Origin: an uncultured Eubacteriales bacterium
Lineage (GTDB): Bacteria; Bacillota; Clostridia; Christensenellales; DTU072
NCBI GenBank assembly: GCA_949292905.1
Contig: CASFAV010000015.1
Span: 1 to 37,276, forward strand
Reading direction: 5' to 3'
Length of the DNA stretch: 37,276 nt
In this document: positions 1-7,921 of the stretch, one piece after another
Layout of the letters: each line of letters begins with the position of its first letter
Position numbering within the stretch: the first letter of the stretch is position 1
The notes under the pieces: generated by a model
Database searches by the model: none
Told to the model about the DNA's origin: nothing
What the model saw: only the letters and a program-made list of their open reading frames with translations
Translations under genes and position numbers: made by a program

Positions 1-1
1 C

Positions 2-1348
2 GATAATCGTCCGGATTTTCAGAGAATGATTAAAGACAGTAATCGCAGGGAGTGGGAACTGGTACTTGTTTACAAATTAGACAGATTCAGTCGTAACAAG
101 TACGAAATGGCGGTACACAAGAAAACATTGAAGGATAACGGTGTGAGAGTTATATCCGCAACGGAATATATTCCTGATTCGCCCGAAGCTATTATTTTGG
201 AAAGTATGCTCGAAGGCTATGCAGAGTATTACAGTGCGGAACTGTCGCAGAAAGTAAAACGCGGTATGAAAGAAACAAGGCTCAAAGGCAATTTTACGGG
301 CGGTACGATAATATATGGCTATAAGGTGGAAAATCACAAGGTAACAATCGACGAAGAAAAAGCCGAAGTCGTAAGATACATATACGAGCAGTACGCTATG
401 GGAGTATATGTCAAAGATATAATTTCGGCTTTAACGGAAAAAGGCATATTCAATAAAGGAAAGCCGTTTGCGAGAAATACTATTTACAACATACTCAAAA
501 ACGAAAAGTATTTCGGAATATGCAGGCATAACGACGAAACGTTCGACAATATCTATCCCGCAATCGTGCCGAAAGATATATACGAGAAAGTCAGACAGAA
601 AACCGATACGAACAAATACGGCAAACGCAGTGTGGAAGTAGTTTACATGCTCCGGAACAAAATGGTATGCGGATATTGCGGAAAACCTATCAGCGCTGAA
701 ACGGGAACGTCCAAAGGCGGTAAAAAGGTACGGTACTATAAATGCCTCGGAAGAAAGCATAACAACGGCTGTACTAAATCAATGGTGAGAAAGGAGCTCT
801 TAGAAGATTTTGTCGTAAGCAATATCGTTAAGCTTCTCTCCGAAAAGGAAATCAAAGATAAGATGATATCTTCTCTTATGAGAATGCAGGAAGAGTTAAT
901 AACGGATAACGCGGATTTGCAAAGGCTTACAAAGGAACGCAAGACAACCGAAACGCAGATATCGAACATAATGACGGCGATAGAAAACGGCGGTACGAGC
1001 GCAACGGCGATGAAACGATTGAGAGAACTGGAACTGAAAGCCGCAGAACTCGAAAAAGCCATTGCCATACAGAAAGCCAAAACGGCAGACAGATTTACGG
1101 AAGAAGAAATGAGAGCGTATTACGAGCAGGCTTTGACACTCGAACCGCAAATGCTGATAAACACGCTTGTAAAGCAAATAACGCTGTACGACGATAAGAT
1201 AATTATTCAATACAACAGCCCCGTAAAAGCAGGTCCCGATGAAAGTCGGGACTTTTCTTTTTACGAAAAACAACTCAAAATGCCGTATGTAAGGCAGAAC
1301 AAGAAGGAACTACAATATCGCAAGTTTACGATTGTGCTTTCCGTCTGA
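2..1348 (+). CDS. Serine recombinase, 5' end outside window
   Basis: This is the C-terminal part of a large serine recombinase, the enzyme that integrates and excises mobile elements through a covalent phosphoserine intermediate. The reading frame is open from base 2, so the gene starts left of the window; roughly 100 residues with the catalytic serine are missing. Visible parts, in order, are the end of the resolvase fold with the conserved arginines in KLDRFSRN, the recombinase domain (about 100-200 residues in), a zinc ribbon with CGYC and later cysteines, a charged coiled coil (EELITDNADLQRLTKERKTT), and a C-terminal tail. The gene is visibly more A/T-rich at third positions than the chromosomal genes to the right, in keeping with recent transfer. 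It is the only mobile-element gene in view, so the element extends leftward and ends between here and tRNA-Ser. Confidence 0.93.
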   Translation, partial: DNRPDFQRMIKDSNRREWELVLVYKLDRFSRNKYEMAVHKKTLKDNGVRVISATEYIPDSPEAIILESMLEGYAEYYSAELSQKVKRGMKETRLKGNFTGGTIIYGYKVENHKVTIDEEKAEVVRYIYEQYAMGVYVKDIISALTEKGIFNKGKPFARNTIYNILKNEKYFGICRHNDETFDNIYPAIVPKDIYEKVRQKTDTNKYGKRSVEVVYMLRNKMVCGYCGKPISAETGTSKGGKKVRYYKCLGRKHNNGCTKSMVRKELLEDFVVSNIVKLLSEKEIKDKMISSLMRMQEELITDNADLQRLTKERKTTETQISNIMTAIENGGTSATAMKRLRELELKAAELEKAIAIQKAKTADRFTEEEMRAYYEQALTLEPQMLINTLVKQITLYDDKIIIQYNSPVKAGPDESRDFSFYEKQLKMPYVRQNKKELQYRKFTIVLSV

Positions 1349-1382
1349 TATACAAAAACACAGCTATTCCAAATCTTGGCGA

Positions 1383-1434
1383 GGGTTCGAATCGCTGACT
1401 CTCGGGCAGGATTTTACCGCTTTTATTCGAACCC
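1383..1434. repeat. Inverted repeat resembling tRNA T-arms
   Basis: GGGTTCGAAT (1383-1392) is repeated in inverted orientation as ATTCGAACCC (1425-1434). Both arms match the TPsiC consensus of tRNAs, but no acceptor, anticodon or D arm is present, so this is not an intact tRNA. It lies just past the recombinase gene and before tRNA-Ser. It could be debris of a tRNA gene or part of the end of the integrated element; the sequence alone does not decide. Confidence 0.4.
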
Positions 1435-1500
1435 CCGTCAAAAGTGTAAAAACGGCTCAGAATTGCTTGTTTTTAAGCGAAATACCGTATCGGGTGTAAG

Positions 1501-1541
1501 AAAAAATCCTAAACCAAACTTAGGTGTTCGATTTAGGATTT
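1501..1541 (-). terminator. Rho-independent terminator of tRNA-Ser
   Basis: Read on the minus strand, AATCCTAAA and TTTAGGATT form a stem followed by a run of T. It begins only four bases past the CCA of tRNA-Ser, so it most likely ends that transcript. Confidence 0.75.
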
Positions 1542-1544
1542 GTC

Positions 1545-1636
1545 TGGCGGAGAAGCAGGGATTTGAACCCTGGCTACGCTTCTCACGTACTACTCCCTTA
1601 GCAGGGGAGCCCCTTCGGCCTCTTGGGTACTTCTCC
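1545..1636 (-). tRNA. tRNA-Ser(GCU)
   Basis: The minus strand folds as a 92-base class II tRNA with an encoded CCA end. The acceptor stem is GGAGAAG with CTTCTCC, the anticodon stem is CTCCC with GGGAG around the loop CTGCTAA (anticodon GCU at 1600-1602), there is a long variable arm typical of tRNA-Ser, and the T arm is CAGGG, TTCAAAT, CCCTG. The discriminator base is G, as expected for serine. It reads codons AGC and AGU. Confidence 0.96.
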
Positions 1637-1686
1637 GTATGCCGTAGTTTTTGCTTCGCGCGGTCGGTTCCCCGCCGTGCTTTTAG

Positions 1687-1715
1687 ATATTATCATATTT
1701 ATATGCGGTTGTCAA
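1687..1715 (-). promoter_or_regulatory. Promoter of tRNA-Ser
   Basis: On the minus strand a -35 box TTGACA (1710-1715) and a -10 box TAATAT (1687-1692) are 17 bases apart, about 50 bases upstream of the mature tRNA. A second TTGACA lies 13 bases further upstream within a short tandem repeat. Confidence 0.8.
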
Positions 1716-1738
1716 TTCAATTTGTCAATTCAATATCT

Positions 1739-1767
1739 TTGACTATTATTTTAATTTGGGATATAAT
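1739..1767 (+). promoter_or_regulatory. Promoter of apgM-alaS
   Basis: The -35 box TTGACT (1739-1744) and -10 box TATAAT (1762-1767) are separated by 17 bases and lie 60 bases upstream of the apgM start. It is back to back with the tRNA-Ser promoter, so the two transcripts diverge. Confidence 0.8.
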
Positions 1768-1827
1768 ATTGCATAAACGTACGAACGGTATTGTTACCGT
1801 CTCGACGGTATTTATGCGAGGTCCATT

Positions 1828-3039
1828 ATGAAATACCTGGTCATACTCGGCGACGGTATGGCGGACAGACCGCTCGATAAGCTCGGCGGCAAAACTCCGC
1901 TCGAATTCGCCTCTACGCCCAATTTCGATAAACTTGCCGCAGGCGCGCAGATAGGGCTCGTCAAGACAATTCCCGACGGTATGAAGCCTGGCTCCGACGT
2001 CGCCAATCTTTCCGTGCTCGGCTACGAACCCGAAAAATATTACAGCGGCAGAAGTCCGCTCGAAGCTCTGAGTATCGGCGTGATCCTCAAGGACGACGAC
2101 ATAGCGGTCCGTACCAACCTCGTGACTCTCTCCGACGCGCCCGATCTCGAAGACAAAGTTATGCTCGACTATAGCTCCGGCGAGATCTCCACGGCGGAAG
2201 CGCAGGAGCTCATCGGCGCCGTTCAGGACGCTCTTGGCGACGAAAATTTCTCCTTCTATTCGGGAGTGAGTTACCGTCATTGCCTCGTCATAGCCCACGG
2301 CTCGATGGGTATGACTCTCACCGCGCCGCACGACATCACCGATAAAAAAGTGGGGGACTATCTCCCCAAAGGCGTGATGGGCGACGTGCTTACCGAATTC
2401 ATCAGGCGTTCGGGAGAGATACTCGCCAAACACCCCGTCAACCTCAAACGCATAGCGGCGGGTAAACATCCCGCCACCCATATATGGTTCTGGGGAGCGG
2501 GCACCAAACCCGCGCTCATGAGTTTCGAAAGCCGCTTCAAATTGAAAGGCGCGATCATCTCCGCAGTCGATCTCCTCAAAGGCATAGCGAAAGGTACGGA
2601 GATGTATTCTCCGAACGTAAAAGGCGCGACCGGGACATTGAGCACCAACTGGCGCGGTAAAGCCAATGCCGCGAAACAATGTTTCGCGATGGGTTGCGAC
2701 TATGTGTATCTTCATATGGAAGCGCCCGACGAATGCGGGCATCAAGGGGACGTGGAAGGCAAGGTCAGAGCCATAGAAAAGGTGGACTGGGTGCTCGGCG
2801 AAATGTGGGATTATCTGAAGCATCAGAGCGGCGATTACGCAATAGCGGTGCTGCCCGATCACGCTACCCCGATATGCGTCAAAACGCATACCTCGGAGCC
2901 CGTGCCCTATATGATATACAGAAGCGATAAACCGATGGATTCGGGTCTTAAATATAACGAAAAGGAAGCCCTTAACGGCATATATCTGCCGAACGGGCAA
3001 TGTATAACCGCGATTTTGACGGAGGATAAAAATGCTTGA
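1828..3039 (+). CDS. apgM: 2,3-bisphosphoglycerate-independent phosphoglycerate mutase, ApgM type
   Basis: It interconverts 3-phosphoglycerate and 2-phosphoglycerate in glycolysis, using a metal-bound phosphoserine. The 403-residue protein belongs to the archaeal-type ApgM branch of the alkaline phosphatase superfamily. Visible motifs are the N-terminal metal site LGDGMADRP (Asp9), the phospho-acceptor segment GSDVANLSVLGY with Ser62, and the C-terminal metal ligands in DECGHQGD and LPDHATP. The ATG at 1828 is preceded by GAGGT at 1818. Its last codons overlap the start of alaS by eight bases, so the two are translationally coupled. ApgM is sporadic in bacteria but common in anaerobic Clostridia. 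I see no missing catalytic residue. Confidence 0.95.
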   Translation: MKYLVILGDGMADRPLDKLGGKTPLEFASTPNFDKLAAGAQIGLVKTIPDGMKPGSDVANLSVLGYEPEKYYSGRSPLEALSIGVILKDDDIAVRTNLVTLSDAPDLEDKVMLDYSSGEISTAEAQELIGAVQDALGDENFSFYSGVSYRHCLVIAHGSMGMTLTAPHDITDKKVGDYLPKGVMGDVLTEFIRRSGEILAKHPVNLKRIAAGKHPATHIWFWGAGTKPALMSFESRFKLKGAIISAVDLLKGIAKGTEMYSPNVKGATGTLSTNWRGKANAAKQCFAMGCDYVYLHMEAPDECGHQGDVEGKVRAIEKVDWVLGEMWDYLKHQSGDYAIAVLPDHATPICVKTHTSEPVPYMIYRSDKPMDSGLKYNEKEALNGIYLPNGQCITAILTEDKNA

Positions 3040-4804
3040 CTCAAAGGAATTGAGAAGTAAATATCTGAACTTTTTCGCGTCGAAGGGACACACCGTTATC
3101 CCTTCGGCTTCGCTGATACCGGAAAACGATCCGACGGTACTTTTCACTACCGCGGGAATGCACCCGCTGGTGCCGTATCTTCTTGGGCAGAAGCACCCCG
3201 GCGGTAAGCGGCTCACCGACGTGCAGAAGTGCGTAAGAACTGGCGACATCGACGAAGTGGGCGACGATACGCATTGCACATTTTTCGAGATGCTCGGCAA
3301 CTGGTCGCTCGGAGATTATTTCAATTACGAGAGCATAGGATATTCTTACGAATTCATGACTAAAGAGCTCGGAATCTCGCCTTCGAGGCTCGCGGTGTCG
3401 GTATTCGCGGGCGACGAGGACTGTCCGAGGGACGTAAAGAGCGCGGAGCGCTGGGAAGAGCTCGGCATACCGAAAGAGCGCATTTTCTATCTTCCGAAGA
3501 AAAACAACTGGTGGATAGCGGGAACGACGGGACCGTGCGGACCGGACACGGAGATATTCATCGTGACCGACAAAGAGCCTTGTTCTCCTGAATGTTCGCC
3601 CGCGTGCGATTGCGGAAGGTACGTCGAGATATGGAACAACGTATTCATGCAATACTACAAGCACCCCGACGGCACATACACTCCGCTCGCGCAAAAGAAC
3701 GTTGACACGGGAATGGGACTCGAACGCACGCTTGCCATGTTGAACGGCTACAAATCGGTATACGAAACGGACGTGCTTCGTCCGGTAGTGGAATTCGTTA
3801 CCGCTTCCTGTGGCAAGTCTCCGGAAGGCGAAACGCTCAAGGCTATTCGCATAATAGCAGACCATATCAGAACGGCGACTTTCATGCTGGGCGACGAATT
3901 CGGAATAGTGCCGTCGAACGTGGATCGCGGGTACATTCTGAGAAGGCTTATCCGCAGGGCGGTGCGTTACGCAAGGCTTATCGAGCTTGCTCCCGCGGCG
4001 CTCACGGAGTGCGCCGCGAAATACGTGGACATATACGCGGAAGCTTATCCCGAGCTTCGTACGAACCGCGAAAAGATAATGACGGAGCTCGACAAGGAAA
4101 TAGGTAAATTCGACGTAACGCTTCAGCAGGGGCTCAAGGAATTCGACAAACTTTTGAAATACATTCAGGACAAGAGAATGAGCGGCAAGGCGGCGTTCAG
4201 ACTGTACGACACGTACGGATTCCCGATAGAGATGACCTTGGAGCTTGCGCGAGACAACGGTATTACCGTAGACCTTGAGGGCTACGAGCGCGCATATAAC
4301 GAGCATCAGCAGAAGTCCAAAGCGGGCGCGGAGCAGAAATTCAAAGGCGGACTTGCGGACTCGAGCGAAGCGACGACCAACCTGCACACCGCCACGCACA
4401 TACTGCTTGCGGCTTTGAGGAAGGTGACGGGCGACGAAACCGTGATGCAGAAGGGCAGCAACATCACGCCCGAAAGGTTGAGAGTGGACTTCAATTTCCC
4501 GCGTCCTCTGACGCCCGAAGAGATAAAAGCGGTCGAAGCGGAAGTGAACGGCGTCATCGAAGCGGGGATAGACGTGGTATCCGAGGAGATGAGCGTGGAC
4601 GCGGCGCGCGCCGCAGGCGCGATAGGGGTATTCGGCGACAGGTACGGCGAGACCGTCAAGGTGTATACTATAGGAGATTACAGTAAAGAGATCTGCGGCG
4701 GACCGCACGCCAAAAACACCCGCGATCTCGGCAAATTCGTCATCACGAAGGAACAGTCCTCTTCGGCGGGAGTGAGAAGGATCAAGGCGGAGCTTAAAAA
4801 GTAA
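3032..4804 (+). CDS. alaS: Alanyl-tRNA synthetase, short form without C-Ala domain
   Basis: It charges tRNA-Ala with alanine in the cytoplasm. The order is the class II aminoacylation core (residues about 1-240), the helical tRNA-binding part (about 240-440), then the editing domain with HTATH (His452, His456) and CGGPH (Cys555, His559), the zinc ligands that hydrolyse Ser-tRNA-Ala. The 590-residue protein ends about 30 residues after that motif. Typical bacterial AlaRS has about 870 residues and carries a C-terminal oligomerisation and C-Ala domain, absent here. The gene ends with TAA followed by a terminator, and no separate C-Ala gene follows. A cysteine cluster, Cys184, Cys188, Cys192 and Cys194, sits in an insertion of the catalytic core and could bind metal. 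GGAGG precedes the ATG, inside the end of apgM. Confidence 0.95.
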   Translation: MLDSKELRSKYLNFFASKGHTVIPSASLIPENDPTVLFTTAGMHPLVPYLLGQKHPGGKRLTDVQKCVRTGDIDEVGDDTHCTFFEMLGNWSLGDYFNYESIGYSYEFMTKELGISPSRLAVSVFAGDEDCPRDVKSAERWEELGIPKERIFYLPKKNNWWIAGTTGPCGPDTEIFIVTDKEPCSPECSPACDCGRYVEIWNNVFMQYYKHPDGTYTPLAQKNVDTGMGLERTLAMLNGYKSVYETDVLRPVVEFVTASCGKSPEGETLKAIRIIADHIRTATFMLGDEFGIVPSNVDRGYILRRLIRRAVRYARLIELAPAALTECAAKYVDIYAEAYPELRTNREKIMTELDKEIGKFDVTLQQGLKEFDKLLKYIQDKRMSGKAAFRLYDTYGFPIEMTLELARDNGITVDLEGYERAYNEHQQKSKAGAEQKFKGGLADSSEATTNLHTATHILLAALRKVTGDETVMQKGSNITPERLRVDFNFPRPLTPEEIKAVEAEVNGVIEAGIDVVSEEMSVDAARAAGAIGVFGDRYGETVKVYTIGDYSKEICGGPHAKNTRDLGKFVITKEQSSSAGVRRIKAELKK

Positions 4805-4838
4805 AGGCTCTATTGCGCGTAAGCGACCGAACGCAAAC

Positions 4839-4872
4839 GACCGCGCCCGCTTTAACGGGCGCGGTCTTATCT
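4839..4872 (+). terminator. Terminator after alaS
   Basis: An 11-base-pair GC-rich stem, GACCGCGCCCG with CGGGCGCGGTC around a 6-base loop, is followed by TTATCT. The T tract is weak but the stem is very stable; it ends the apgM-alaS operon. Confidence 0.8.
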
Positions 4873-4886
4873 ATATGGAGCCTGCG

Positions 4887-5321
4887 TTAACCGAAATATT
4901 GCAGGCTCTTTTTCTTCGTCGAACGCTGTAAAAGCGTAATTTTTTCGAGCCATTTTTTTGCTTCCGGCTCCGCGGCGGAGTATTCGCGGGCGTATTTGTC
5001 GAGAGAACGGAGCGCCTTGTCGCACGCCGCGGCTACGGACGTCATGACCTCTCCGTCGTTACGTATATCGTAGAATTTAAGTTTGATGCCTTGCTCGGCG
5101 AACCATACCGCCGTTTTCGACAAAGGTTGCGGTTCGCGGTTTTCCGCTTCTATCGCTTCGTTGATTTTCTTTCCGATAGCTTCGTGTTCGGCGGCGGCTT
5201 TGAGAAGAAATTGCTTCGCTTCTTCGCCCTTTACGTAATTAGCCATGGAATCGAGGGCGTTTTTGCCCATCACGGCGCCTTTTGCGCAGTTCACCATAAG
5301 TTCGTAACTCTGTTCGTTCAT
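4887..5321 (-). CDS. Small helical protein of unknown function
   Basis: I do not recognise the family. The 144-residue product is almost entirely predicted helix with alternating Ala, Lys and Glu (for example KGEEAKQFLLKAAAEHEAIGK) and looks like a four-helix bundle, perhaps related to ferritin-like folds, but I see no clear ExxH metal motif pair. There is no signal peptide or membrane segment, so it is cytoplasmic. The start at 5321 is chosen because GGAGG (5326-5330) lies five bases upstream; an upstream ATG would overlap that ribosome site. It is a single gene, convergent with alaS and divergent from the inositol operon. It ends on a basic tail (STKKKSLQYFG). Confidence 0.75.
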   Translation of the reverse strand: MNEQSYELMVNCAKGAVMGKNALDSMANYVKGEEAKQFLLKAAAEHEAIGKKINEAIEAENREPQPLSKTAVWFAEQGIKLKFYDIRNDGEVMTSVAAACDKALRSLDKYAREYSAAEPEAKKWLEKITLLQRSTKKKSLQYFG

Positions 5322-5418
5322 ATTGCCTCCGTGCATTTAGTATTTATGGCGGACGGGTTTTTATGCACGAGAAGGGGAATTCGGCTTTCGATTTTTTACC
5401 GGTAGTCGATTTTGTGTA

Positions 5419-5447
5419 TTTACATTTCAACGGATTCGATTTATAAT
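5419..5447 (+). promoter_or_regulatory. Promoter of the inositol operon
   Basis: TTTACA (5419-5424) and a perfect TATAAT (5442-5447) are 17 bases apart, about 48 bases before the symporter start. No obvious operator palindrome overlaps it. Confidence 0.8.
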
Positions 5448-5494
5448 TATTACGATTATAATTTACACGCGCCGCGCGCGCACGGAGGAGCTTA

Positions 5495-7069
5495 ATGGAA
5501 AACGATAACTTGGTACCCGCAACGGACGCCGTTCAGACATCAGACGCAGGCACGAGCCCCGCTCCCAAGAAAAAATTCATAGGCAAACGCGAATTCCTTA
5601 TGTTCGGCATCGCCGCCGGCGGTCAGGGTATGATCTACGCCACGATGTCGAGCTATATAAGCGACTTCTACATCAACGTGATGGGCTTGCCGCTGGTATT
5701 CGTGTTGCTGTTGATGCTTCTTGCCCGCGTGTGGGACGCCGTAAACGATCCTATGATGGGAATCATCGTCGATAAATGCACCACGCCCTGGGGAAAAATG
5801 AAGCCTTACGTGCTTTTCACGGCGTTACCTATAGCCGCGCTCACGTTCCTGATGTTTTTCGCGCCTCCGGGACTTAATTCCACGGAACTTATGATATACG
5901 CGGCGTTCGTGTACGTCGGATGGGGCATGATCTACACCGTTTCGGACGTCCCGTTCTGGTCGATGCCGAACGTCATGACTCCGGATCCCGCGGAGCGCGC
6001 CAATACCATTTCCTTCGGCAGAACGGTGAACGGTATAGGCTCGGCGGTGCCGATGGTGCTTTTCGCGGTGCTTTCCTGGATACCGTTTTTCAGCGGCGAA
6101 AGCTCGCTCGAAGCCGAAAAAATCAAATATATCGTCATGGCAGTGACCGCTTCGGTGATAGGGATAGCGCTTTTCGTGACGAGCTATTTCACGACGAAAG
6201 AGCGCGTGCAGATACCCGCTAAACCCAGAAGGGACAAGAGCGAACCCAATATGCTCAAGCGTATTTTCAACTGCAAGCCGCTCATGCTCGTCGTCATAAT
6301 GGGCGTATTGTCGAGCGGAAGATATATGATGCAGGCGGCGGCGGTACACGTCGCGCGCTACGCTTTCTATATCGGACCTTCGCTCGAAGGGTTGACTGGA
6401 ACCGCGCTTCAGGAAGCCCTAAAAGCGAGTGTGGGTACCGTATCGACGATATTCCAGATATGTTCCGCTATAGGTATGTTCGGCTCGATGCTCATCATGC
6501 CGCTACTTTATAAGAAATTCAATTATAAGCAGATAGTTATAGCCACGTGCGTCGCCGGCTTTGTCGCGAGCGTCTGCACGACCGTGATAGGAGCGTGCAG
6601 TATCTACACGACCGCGAACTGGCTCGTATATCTGCTCATACCGTTCATCATCATTCAGTGCGTACCGCTCGGCGCGCTCAACATAACTTCTTACGCGATG
6701 ATAGGCGACAGCCTCGATTATCTCGAATGGAAGACCGGTTTCCGCGACAACGCTTTAGGCTCCGCCTGTCAGTCGTTCGTCAACAAGCTCGGCAACGCGC
6801 TCGCCACCACGTTCATCGTGATCATGTATATCATAGTCAATATCGATCCCGCGCAATCGGTGGCGCAGGACGCCATCAAGGCGGTCACCGAGATGAGCAA
6901 GGGACAGCGTTTCGGAATGTTCTCGCTCGTGTCGATAGTGCCCGGAGTAAGCCTTATCCTTTGCGCGATACCGATATTCTTCTACGACCTTACCGGCGCG
7001 AAGAAGGATAAGGTGACCGCGGAGCTCGCCGCGAAACGCGCCGAGCTCGGCATCGAGATAGAAGCGTGA
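5495..7069 (+). CDS. GPH-family cation symporter, candidate inositol importer
   Basis: This is a major-facilitator membrane protein of the glycoside-pentoside-hexuronide:cation symporter family (MelB type), 524 residues with about 12 hydrophobic segments. The first helix region (REFLMFGIAAGGQGMIYATM) and the loop RVWDAVNDPMMGIIVDKCTT followed by WGKMKPY are the family signatures. The N-terminal 25 residues are polar and cytoplasmic. GGAGGAGC precedes the ATG. It is the first gene of an operon with iolB, iolD, iolE and iolG, so the likely substrate is myo-inositol or a small inositol-containing molecule. Known bacterial inositol importers (IolT, IolF) belong to other MFS families, so the substrate is inferred from position only. 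Confidence 0.9.
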   Translation: MENDNLVPATDAVQTSDAGTSPAPKKKFIGKREFLMFGIAAGGQGMIYATMSSYISDFYINVMGLPLVFVLLLMLLARVWDAVNDPMMGIIVDKCTTPWGKMKPYVLFTALPIAALTFLMFFAPPGLNSTELMIYAAFVYVGWGMIYTVSDVPFWSMPNVMTPDPAERANTISFGRTVNGIGSAVPMVLFAVLSWIPFFSGESSLEAEKIKYIVMAVTASVIGIALFVTSYFTTKERVQIPAKPRRDKSEPNMLKRIFNCKPLMLVVIMGVLSSGRYMMQAAAVHVARYAFYIGPSLEGLTGTALQEALKASVGTVSTIFQICSAIGMFGSMLIMPLLYKKFNYKQIVIATCVAGFVASVCTTVIGACSIYTTANWLVYLLIPFIIIQCVPLGALNITSYAMIGDSLDYLEWKTGFRDNALGSACQSFVNKLGNALATTFIVIMYIIVNIDPAQSVAQDAIKAVTEMSKGQRFGMFSLVSIVPGVSLILCAIPIFFYDLTGAKKDKVTAELAAKRAELGIEIEA

Positions 7070-7110
7070 CGCGTCTAAAAAATCAACTTTGACCAAAAGG
7101 AGACGATAAA

Positions 7111-7890
7111 ATGTTCTGTTATCCTAAATTCAAAAACGGCAAACAGGAATTGACCCGCGCATACGGCAAGACCGCGGTATCGATGATGAATATCACCGTA
7201 TATCGGTTAAAAGAGGGCGAGGAGCTCGAAATAGCCGAACCGGGAATGGAAACGGCGTTACTGATACTCGAAGGCAACGTCACGATGTATTGCGAAGATA
7301 AGGAGTTTTCTCTGAAGCGTAAAAGCGTTTTTACCGAACTTCCTTCCTGCCTGCACGTGAGCAGGGACGTCGCCGTGATAGTCAAGGCGAACGCCGCGAG
7401 CGAGATACTCGTGCAGAGCACCGAGAACGAAAAGGTATTCGCAACGAGGTTTTTCCGTCCCGAAGACTGCGTGAGCTTCGTAAGCTGCGAAGGGCGCTGG
7501 GAGAATACCGCCGTGCGCGACGTTGTGGATATCATCAATATCAAGAATTCTCCTTATTCCAATATGGTGCTCGGCGAAGTTTACGCAAGACAGGGCAGGT
7601 GGTGGAGCTATATCCCGCACGATCATCCGCAACCCGAAGTTTATTACTACAAATTCGAACGTCCCGAAGGCTTCGGCGCCTGCTTTATAGGGGACAAGGC
7701 TTATACCGTGAAAGACGGCAGCGTGGGTATTTTCGAGGGCGGTAAAACGCACGCGCAGGTGACCGCTCCGGGATATCCCGAATATTGTTGCTGGATGATA
7801 AGGCATCTTCCCGGCGATCCGTGGGACAATACCCGCACCGACAAGCCCGAATATTCGTGGCTTCTCGATCTTCCTTTGACCGGGAAATAA
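7111..7890 (+). CDS. iolB: 5-deoxy-glucuronate isomerase
   Basis: IolB converts 5-deoxy-D-glucuronate to 2-deoxy-5-keto-D-gluconate, the fourth step of myo-inositol catabolism. The 259-residue protein is a two-domain cupin; the second domain carries the family's metal-site segment SYIPHDHPQPEVYYYKF (about residues 167-183) and a later histidine in GGKTHAQV. Length matches the family. AAGGAGA lies nine bases before the ATG. It is 41 bases after the symporter gene and 31 before iolD, in one transcription unit. No residue that I know to be essential is missing. Confidence 0.93.
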   Translation: MFCYPKFKNGKQELTRAYGKTAVSMMNITVYRLKEGEELEIAEPGMETALLILEGNVTMYCEDKEFSLKRKSVFTELPSCLHVSRDVAVIVKANAASEILVQSTENEKVFATRFFRPEDCVSFVSCEGRWENTAVRDVVDIINIKNSPYSNMVLGEVYARQGRWWSYIPHDHPQPEVYYYKFERPEGFGACFIGDKAYTVKDGSVGIFEGGKTHAQVTAPGYPEYCCWMIRHLPGDPWDNTRTDKPEYSWLLDLPLTGK

Positions 7891-7921
7891 AAGTTCAAAT
7901 ATAAAATATTCAGGAGTGATT

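Noticed and set aside
1376..1831. Open frame through tRNA-Ser on the plus strand
   Set aside because: It is a translation of the complement of the tRNA and its terminator.
2950..3040. T-box leader for alaS
   Set aside because: alaS overlaps apgM by eight bases, so there is no leader; nothing like a T-box is seen before apgM either.
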